Shown here: positions 32,450 through 38,455 of the stretch, in pieces | Layout of the letters: each line of letters starts with the position of its first letter | Numbering within the stretch: position 1 is the first letter of the stretch | NCBI GenBank assembly: GCA_022843445.1 | Contig: JALHNS010000017.1 | Location: forward strand, 1 to 38,455 | Direction: 5' to 3' | Origin: Gemmata sp. | GTDB taxonomy: Bacteria > Planctomycetota > Planctomycetia > Gemmatales > Gemmataceae | Length of the DNA: 38,455 nucleotides | Notes under the pieces: model-generated | The model's database searches: none | Seen by the model: only the letters and a program-made list of their open reading frames with translations | Told to the model about the DNA's origin: nothing | Made by a program: the position numbers and the translations under genes

Positions 32450-35400
32450 TTACGGCTTCTTTGCCTCTTTCGGCTCCTCGGGCGAGACCACCACGCGCAC
32501 GTCGCCGCGGTTCAGGCTCACTTCCCCGTTCTTGTGGTCCACCGACAGGTTGTAGAACAGCCCGTTCTGGTTCAGGTCGCGGTCGAACACCAGCTTGCCG
32601 CGCTCCTTCTCGATCACCACCGCCGTCGTGGTGGGGATGCCGCGGTTGTTGCCGTCGCGCACGAGCATCGCGGTCGCGATAAGCACCGGCAGGTCGGCGA
32701 ACTGTTCGATTACGAGGTTCTGGTTCTCCAAGATGTCCGCGAACGTCCACAGGCGCTTGCCCGTGGCGCGGTCGAAGGCGTACAAGGGGCCGTTCACCTT
32801 CACCGAGCGCAGCTGCTGCGTTTGGTTGATGGCCCGGGTGCCGTTGGTAGACCCCAGACTCGGATCGCGGTCGAGGACCAGATAGTAGCGGTCGGCGTCG
32901 GCGAACACTTGCGCGCCGGCGCACGCCTTGATCTGCGCCTCGCGGTTCTTCTCGTCGATCGTGAGCTTGGTGGCGATTTCGCCGGTTTGCACCGAGTACA
33001 GTTCCGCGGTGCCGTCGCCCTTGACGAACCCGCACAGGGTCGCGTCCAGCGGCGCGGAAATGGGGATCGCCTTCGCGTCGAACTCTTTCTTCCACACGTC
33101 CTTGCCGGTGGCGAGGTCGTAGTACCGCAGCGTACGGGGCTGGTCGCCGGTACCGCTCGCGAGCAGCGCGTGGCGGCCGAACAGTTTGTACGAGCGCGCC
33201 TCGGTCAGCACCTTCGCGGAGTCCGGCGCGTTCTCGACCGCCATGCCGTCGACGGCGCGGATCAGCCGCGTGGAGAGCGGCTTGCGCTGCGCGTCCAGTT
33301 CGATCAGCACCACGAAGCGGCCGTCGCCCACCATTTGAGTGCGCTCGGGCACCCCGCGGCGCACCCACAGCACGCGCCGCGTGAGCGGCTCCACGCACTC
33401 GAGGCCGTCGGCGGTAAGCAGACACGCGTAGCCGGGCTGGAGGAGCGCGGCGCGGCTAAGCGACACCGACGGGAACGCGCCGTTGTTGTTCCGCACCGAG
33501 ATCGCCACGTCGCCGTCCGAGAACGTGTCGACCATGTAGCTGTTGTTCGGCATCAGCGGCGTATCGGGGAACAGGTCCTTGCGCCACAGCTCCTTCTTCT
33601 CGGCGAGGTCGTAGCAGTACACGGTGAACCCGAACTGCACGATCACGAGGTGCCCGCTGCCCTGTACGAACCGGCCGTAGGGCACCTGTTGGCCGTTGGA
33701 CGAGTAGAAGAACAGGTTCGGGATGGCGGGGGAGCGGAACAGCTCGCGCTGCGTGCCGCGGTCGAACGCGCGGAGCGTCCACCCGTTGCCCCCGGAGACG
33801 AACTGGTCGAGGGTGAACCGGGCGCGGCGGTACATGGGGAACAGGTCCGCGGGCGGCTCCACCTCGAACACCTGCCCGGTGTTCTGCGGCCCGCCGGTGA
33901 CGAGCCGCGCCGACACGCGGGCGGGCAGCGGGAACCGGCTGGGTTCGAGGAACGGGAGCAGGCGCTTGTCGGTGAGCAGGCCGGTGAGGAAGTCGGCCCC
34001 GGTCTTGCCGTCGCGCACCGGCACGGTCGCGAACTCTTTGCCCAGTTGCATGTACAGCGCGACCGCGTCTTCCATCATGCGGCTCTTGATCATCAGTTGC
34101 GCGAGCGCCTCGGTGGCGCGGGCGCGCACGATCGGGTCTTCGGCCGCGGCGCGCAGCTGCGACAGGTGCGCCTGCGCCTCGCGCGCGTCGGCCTCGTTGC
34201 CGGTGCTCAGCAGCACGTCGGCGAGTTTGAACTGCGCGGCGCGGCCGGCCTCGAAGAACGGCCCGAACACCGCGACGAACTCGCGCAGTTTGGGCAGGTC
34301 GGTGCCGGCCTTCACCGCGTCCCACTCCGTGTTCACGCGCTCCTCGAGCGACTTGCGGGCGCCCGCGGTGGTGGCGCGGCGGACCATCGCCTCGATGCGG
34401 CCCCGGGCCCACACGTCCGGGCGCATCTTCACGTTCGGCTCGTCGGGCATGTCGAGCAGTTGCTTGCCCTCGCCCAAGTTGGCCAGCGCGAGGTACTGGT
34501 CGAAGGCGTCGCTCAGCCGGCCCTGCGTCTCGCGGCCGCGGGCGAGCAGGTAGTAGTAGAGGCGCTTGCGGCGCTTGGTCTCGTCGTCGCGGCGCACCTT
34601 GTCTTCGGCCGTTTCGTTCTCGCTCGCGGGCACCTCGCACAGCGGCTCGTACTCCTTCAGGAAGCCCTCCGCCGACACGAAGTCGGCGCGGAGCAGCTCC
34701 GTGTACGCGGTGTACAACTTCTCGCGCAGCAGCGGGCGCTTGTCGGCCGGCAGGTTGTTCTTCTCGGCCGCCTTGAAGTCCGCGACCGCGTCTTTCAGCT
34801 TGCCGTCGTCGAGTTGCAACTCGCCGCGGGCCAGCAGCCCAATCGGGTCGTTGGGGTTCGCGGCCAGCAGCTTGTTCATCTCCTTGATCTTCACGTCCAA
34901 CTGCGGGAAGCACGCGACCTCCCACGGCGACTGCGCGAACACCATGCCGTCTTGGAACACGAGGTTACCGAGACCGAACTTGGCGATCTCGGAGGTGTCG
35001 TTGCGCTTGCGCGCGGCGGTTTTCGAGGCGACGGCCCCGGTCTCGAGGTTGACGGCCCAGATCTCGCCGGCGGGCACGTTGTCGCGGCCGGCGTTCTCTT
35101 GGCGCACGGGCACGTAGAACGTGTTGCGGCCCACGGCCCCGTGCCCGGTGGGGGTGGGGATGATGACCGGCTCCCACGCCACCTTCGGCGCGCCGCCCTC
35201 TTCGCCGGTCAGCCGGTACGCGCGCACCGAGTTGCGGCCCACGACGACGACGCGGTCGTTCACCACGCCGCCCACGTACAGGTCGTCCGTGCCGTGCGGC
35301 ACCGACCAGAGCACCTTCCCGGTGCGCAGGTCCAAGCAGTCGAGGGTGCGCGAGTCGTAGGCGGTCAGGACCACGCGGCCGTTGCTGACGATCGGCCCGG

Positions 35401-37441
35401 CGGCGCGCCACCGGTCGTTGTCGAGTTGCTTCGGCAGGATGGGCTGGCCGGTGTTCGGGTCGAAGCCGGAGTTCTTCGGCGGCTCGACCTCGCGGTACCC
35501 GTGCGCCCACAGCAGGCTGCGCGACATGGTGTCGACCGCGACCACCACGCCCGCGTTCGTGGGGCACACCAGAATGCCTTCCGCGCCGGCGAGGATCGCG
35601 GCTTGGTAGCGGCGGATCGAGTCCTGCGGGAGCGTGCTGTTCGGCTTGCCGAGCTTCTGGCTCCACACCAGCGCCGGCTTCTTGGTCTGGCCGGGCACCG
35701 CGACGAGGTTCTTCGGGTCCAAGCACAGCAGCCGGATGCACCCGGACTGTTCGATCAGCACGTACAGTTTGCCGTTGATGGGCGTGGGCGGTCCGAGGAA
35801 CACGGCGTCGAGGCACAGCCGGAACGCGTCGGTGCTCTTGTCGGCCTCTTCCTCGTTGAGCCGCGGCGGCAGCCCGGCGTCGGCGGCCTCGCGCCCGAGG
35901 TACCACTTGAGCCGCCCGGTGTTCACGTCCACCGCCACCAGTCGGCCGGCGCGCACCATTTCGGCCAACTCGCCGCCCTGCCGGAACTGCTGCTGCGGAA
36001 CGCCGCCGAACTGGTTGGGCGCTATCGGCGGGGGCGTAATCGCCACGTCGTCCACGTAGTACACCGACTGGCCGTCGTGGGCGAGCGAGCCGATGAGCGG
36101 GTTCTCGTAGAAGATGCTGGACACGTTCGCGGTCCGCGAGTTGTACACGGCCCACCACTGCTGCACGTCCCGCTTCATGTCGATGTCGTTGTTCTCCTCG
36201 GACGACGACACCAACTGGTGCAGCCCGGCGGCGGCGGCGGACCGCCACAGCACCTCGCCGGCGCGGATCACCCGCCCGCCGCCGTCCACGCGGTCGCGGG
36301 TGGCGACGCCGTACACGCCGTCGTAGGCGCGGAACATGAGCACCTCGGAGGTGGTCACGGGGAACGTGCCCGGCAGCGGGGTCACCTTGGCGAGGTTCGC
36401 GTTCCGCGAGTCCCGGTTGAAGAGCTTGTCCAGTTCGCCCTTGATCCAGATGTTGCCCTCGTCGTCGCCCTTGTAGAACATGGTGACGCGGAACAGCGGG
36501 TCCAAGAACGGCGGGCCGCCGTCGGCCGCGGCCGAGCGCGCCGCGTTGCCGCCGCGCACCGACCACTCGCTCACCAGCGCGCTGGCGCGCATCAGTTCGA
36601 TGGGCCGCTCCAGTTCGGCCCGCACCTTGTCCATGGTGTAGGTGGTGCGGCCGATCTGCACGCCGTTCTTCGCCACCTTGTCGAGGTCCGCGAGCGCCTT
36701 CTTGAGCAACTCGGTGTGCTTCGGGTCGCCGCCGCGCTTCAGCGCGAGGCACGCCTTGAACAGCGTGCGGGCGGTGAACAGGTCGTCGATGTCCTTGCGC
36801 GCGAGCAGCCGCTCGAACGCGTAGGCGGCTTCGACGTAGTTGCCGCGCTCGAGGTAGATGGTGGCGAGCAGGATCGTGCCCTCGGCCCCGGCCCGCGTGT
36901 GGAAGTACTTCTGCGACAGGTCCGCGAGGGACGCGAGGTCGTAGTTGGCCTTGATCGCGTCGTCGAGTTGCGCGGCGGCGGCGGCCCCGTGCTGCTGCTG
37001 GTAGAACTGGATGCCTTCCGGCGGGAACGTGGCGATGATGCGGTTCGCCTCGGTCTTCACGCTCACGCGGTGAGGCTTCACCACGCCGCCCACGTTCTGC
37101 TTCAGGTCGAAGAACGAGTCGCTCTTCGAGTCCAAAATGAACTGCAGGAACCCGACCACTTCGCCCCACTTGATGTTCGCGGGGTTGTTGACGTTCAGGT
37201 AGTCGCGCACGCCCTCGAGCCGGCGCTTGTGGTCGCGGTCGTAGGGCGGGGCGAACGGCAGGTTCTTGTCCAGTTCGGAGCGCAGCTCCTTCTCTTTGTC
37301 TTTGTCGCCCTTCTTACCGGGCTGAACGCCGGGTTGGAGCACCGGTTGTCCGAGTGCGGAGTGCCCGGCGAGGCTCGTGACGAGCGCCGTGAGGGCGACC
37401 AACGCCCCGAACGACAGGAGCCGGTGCTTGAAGCTGCGCAT
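32450..37441 (-). CDS. Giant secreted TPR / PQQ-type beta-propeller protein
   Basis: The largest gene in the window (1663 residues). A signal peptide (FGALVALTALVTSLAGHSALG) is followed by a charged segment and then a helical TPR-like region (about 190-300; LATIYLERGNYVEAAYAFERLL). PQQ-type propeller blades come next: LVAVDVNTGRLKWYLG, VVAVDTMSRSLLWAHG, DCLDLRTGKVLWSV and AVNLETGAVA. A second TPR-like helical stretch (about 840-1090; LLARGELQLDDGKLKDAVADF) and a second set of blades (CYDLAEKKELWRKD, YYDLATGKDVWKKE, LYAFDRATGKRLWTF) complete it. It is probably exported and binds proteins or surface polymers. No catalytic residues were recognised. It is the first gene of the long minus-strand run. 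Confidence 0.9.
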   Translation of the reverse strand: MRSFKHRLLSFGALVALTALVTSLAGHSALGQPVLQPGVQPGKKGDKDKEKELRSELDKNLPFAPPYDRDHKRRLEGVRDYLNVNNPANIKWGEVVGFLQFILDSKSDSFFDLKQNVGGVVKPHRVSVKTEANRIIATFPPEGIQFYQQQHGAAAAAQLDDAIKANYDLASLADLSQKYFHTRAGAEGTILLATIYLERGNYVEAAYAFERLLARKDIDDLFTARTLFKACLALKRGGDPKHTELLKKALADLDKVAKNGVQIGRTTYTMDKVRAELERPIELMRASALVSEWSVRGGNAARSAAADGGPPFLDPLFRVTMFYKGDDEGNIWIKGELDKLFNRDSRNANLAKVTPLPGTFPVTTSEVLMFRAYDGVYGVATRDRVDGGGRVIRAGEVLWRSAAAAGLHQLVSSSEENNDIDMKRDVQQWWAVYNSRTANVSSIFYENPLIGSLAHDGQSVYYVDDVAITPPPIAPNQFGGVPQQQFRQGGELAEMVRAGRLVAVDVNTGRLKWYLGREAADAGLPPRLNEEEADKSTDAFRLCLDAVFLGPPTPINGKLYVLIEQSGCIRLLCLDPKNLVAVPGQTKKPALVWSQKLGKPNSTLPQDSIRRYQAAILAGAEGILVCPTNAGVVVAVDTMSRSLLWAHGYREVEPPKNSGFDPNTGQPILPKQLDNDRWRAAGPIVSNGRVVLTAYDSRTLDCLDLRTGKVLWSVPHGTDDLYVGGVVNDRVVVVGRNSVRAYRLTGEEGGAPKVAWEPVIIPTPTGHGAVGRNTFYVPVRQENAGRDNVPAGEIWAVNLETGAVASKTAARKRNDTSEIAKFGLGNLVFQDGMVFAQSPWEVACFPQLDVKIKEMNKLLAANPNDPIGLLARGELQLDDGKLKDAVADFKAAEKNNLPADKRPLLREKLYTAYTELLRADFVSAEGFLKEYEPLCEVPASENETAEDKVRRDDETKRRKRLYYYLLARGRETQGRLSDAFDQYLALANLGEGKQLLDMPDEPNVKMRPDVWARGRIEAMVRRATTAGARKSLEERVNTEWDAVKAGTDLPKLREFVAVFGPFFEAGRAAQFKLADVLLSTGNEADAREAQAHLSQLRAAAEDPIVRARATEALAQLMIKSRMMEDAVALYMQLGKEFATVPVRDGKTGADFLTGLLTDKRLLPFLEPSRFPLPARVSARLVTGGPQNTGQVFEVEPPADLFPMYRRARFTLDQFVSGGNGWTLRAFDRGTQRELFRSPAIPNLFFYSSNGQQVPYGRFVQGSGHLVIVQFGFTVYCYDLAEKKELWRKDLFPDTPLMPNNSYMVDTFSDGDVAISVRNNNGAFPSVSLSRAALLQPGYACLLTADGLECVEPLTRRVLWVRRGVPERTQMVGDGRFVVLIELDAQRKPLSTRLIRAVDGMAVENAPDSAKVLTEARSYKLFGRHALLASGTGDQPRTLRYYDLATGKDVWKKEFDAKAIPISAPLDATLCGFVKGDGTAELYSVQTGEIATKLTIDEKNREAQIKACAGAQVFADADRYYLVLDRDPSLGSTNGTRAINQTQQLRSVKVNGPLYAFDRATGKRLWTFADILENQNLVIEQFADLPVLIATAMLVRDGNNRGIPTTTAVVIEKERGKLVFDRDLNQNGLFYNLSVDHKNGEVSLNRGDVRVVVSPEEPKEAKKP

Positions 37442-37652
37442 GGCGGTTCCCCGTACCCAGCAGGGTGCGCGTTCGAGAGGCGGAACGGCGCACGGTACAG
37501 ATTTTGTCAGGTTCCCGAACGGCTAACAAGGAGAATCTACGCGCGGCGCGCGCCGCGGGGAAGGTGGCGAGGGCGCACCCCGTTACACGCGCGCACCGGC
37601 GCAACCGAATAAGACGACCGACGCGCGGGCGGGCTAACCGACGCAATTGGCC

Positions 37653-38030
37653 TCACGCGCTGGCTTGGTGGATGTAGCTCATCGCGAGGAGGAACCAGAA
37701 CAACACACCGACGACGCACAAAACACCGGTCCAAGGCCGCGGGTTGATGGGATGAGACGCAATCATTGCGAGCAGCGGGAGACCGGTTAGGAGACAGTAT
37801 TCGAGCGAATCGGCTTCGAAACCGATGACCGGCCCGAACAGCCCGACGAACGGCCCCGCGAACGGGCCGAGCAGAAACACCGCCGACATCGCCGAGGTAA
37901 CGGAGGGATGGCGTGCCAGTTCACCGTTGAACACGAAAACGAACAAAACGAATGCACCGAACGCCGGCCCGACGACTCGCAAGCGCTGGCTCGGGCTTAA
38001 CTCTTCGTCTTGCTTTCGGGAATCGGTCAT
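37653..38030 (-). CDS. Small four-span membrane protein, unknown
   Basis: A 125-residue protein with a polar N-terminus (MTDSRKQDEELSPSQ) and four likely membrane spans (about 19-35, 45-70, 76-92 and 100-121). I recognise no family. Its third-codon-position GC appears lower than in neighbouring genes, which hints at a different origin, but the gene is too short to be sure. It is followed at 211 bases by the TPR/PQQ gene in the same direction and is divergent from the radical SAM gene. The 37442-37652 gap shows no other feature I can support. Confidence 0.6.
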   Translation of the reverse strand: MTDSRKQDEELSPSQRLRVVGPAFGAFVLFVFVFNGELARHPSVTSAMSAVFLLGPFAGPFVGLFGPVIGFEADSLEYCLLTGLPLLAMIASHPINPRPWTGVLCVVGVLFWFLLAMSYIHQASA

Positions 38031-38122
38031 GGGCCAAACACTCTTTGGGGCGATTCGTGATGCACTCTACCCTCACGATTCAAGCGACTCAAGGTTCGCG
38101 CGTCGGAGTTCGCTGGCGCTGC

Positions 38123-38128
38123 TAGAAT
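38123..38128 (+). promoter_or_regulatory. Candidate -10 hexamer upstream of the radical SAM gene
   Basis: TAGAAT ends 22 bases before the ATG, repeating the hexamer and spacing seen at phhB. No -35 box is convincing. Confidence 0.3.
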
Positions 38129-38150
38129 TTCCGCACCGCGGAGATTCACC

Positions 38151-38455
38151 ATGCAACGCGACTCGCCGTTCGAGCGCCGACCCGCCAAGCAAAGCGCGGA
38201 ACGCACCTTTCGGCCGAACTACATCTCCTTCGCGGGCACTTACCAGTGCAATCTCGAATGCCCTCACTGCTGCGTGCCGATTGAGTGGACCGATCGGCTC
38301 GATATTCCCACCGCGATTCGGTTCCTCGAACAGGCGCGCGCCGCGGGCATCGAACACCTCGGGTTCACCGGGGGCGAGCCGTTCCTCTTCCCCGAGTTCT
38401 TGTGCGCCGTCTCGAAGCGCGCCGCGGAACTCGGGTTCCGCTTCGACAAGCTGAT
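38151..38455 (+). CDS. Radical SAM protein, 3'-truncated by window end
   Basis: Only the first 101 residues are present and the frame is open to the last base. The radical SAM cluster motif is clear: CNLECPHC (Cys33, Cys37, Cys40, C-x3-C-x2-C), binding a 4Fe-4S cluster and S-adenosylmethionine. It is followed by the GGE motif (FTGGEPFLFPEF, residues 72-83). The ATG has a GGAG site 7 bases upstream. Which reaction it performs cannot be told without the rest of the gene. Confidence 0.9.
   Translation, partial: MQRDSPFERRPAKQSAERTFRPNYISFAGTYQCNLECPHCCVPIEWTDRLDIPTAIRFLEQARAAGIEHLGFTGGEPFLFPEFLCAVSKRAAELGFRFDKL

Noticed and set aside
32390-37612. A 1740-codon open frame on the plus strand
   Set aside because: It is the mirror of the TPR/PQQ gene, which has a signal peptide and clear repeats. 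The antisense product has none.

Overview
The window is GC-rich and gene-dense and looks like a chromosomal segment of a Gemmata-like planctomycete (family Gemmataceae). No marker gene proves the taxon. The inference rests on gene content typical of that group: a FecR/WD40 fusion, several PQQ-type beta-propellers, a DUF6807 protein, an NPCBM protein, a terpenoid-cyclase-fold protein, a MoxR/DUF58/BatA cluster and a DUF4175-like giant membrane protein. No tRNA, rRNA, CRISPR array, integrase or transposase is visible.

Left part (1-7056). A 5'-truncated FecR-WD40 protein and a secreted SGNH hydrolase read rightward. They converge on an enolase-superfamily protein, which is divergent from an ADP-ribosylglycohydrolase. 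A secreted DUF6807 protein is divergent from a pterin-4a-carbinolamine dehydratase (phhB). These look like independent small units.

Central and right part (7057-37441). Fourteen consecutive genes are all on the minus strand. In transcription order they are: a 1663-aa TPR/PQQ-propeller protein; a terpenoid-cyclase-fold protein followed by a good intrinsic terminator; MoxR ATPase; DUF58; a BatA-type VWA protein; a second VWA protein with a GATase-like domain; a DUF4175-like membrane protein; a secreted coiled-coil protein with a Met/Gly-rich linker; a small secreted helical protein; an NPCBM protein; an HtrA protease with an intact triad; an HtrA paralog lacking His and Ser; a third paralog lacking all three triad residues and fused to an alpha/beta-hydrolase domain that itself lacks the nucleophile; and a PQQ propeller. 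The core (30874 to about 16734) is a MoxR/VWA envelope-complex locus. The run downstream of it is secreted and looks like cell-surface protein binding or quality control. Joint function of the whole run is inference. A small membrane protein (minus strand) and the start of a radical SAM gene (plus strand) close the window.

A second layer is the intergenic DNA. Many gaps hold long perfect or near-perfect inverted repeats (18-28 bp arms) drawn from a few recurring sequence families. In two convergent gene pairs the outermost arms reach the stop codons of both genes.

The best candidates for something undescribed are the protease/pseudoprotease/double-pseudoenzyme trio beside the MoxR/VWA cluster, and the palindrome families between genes.
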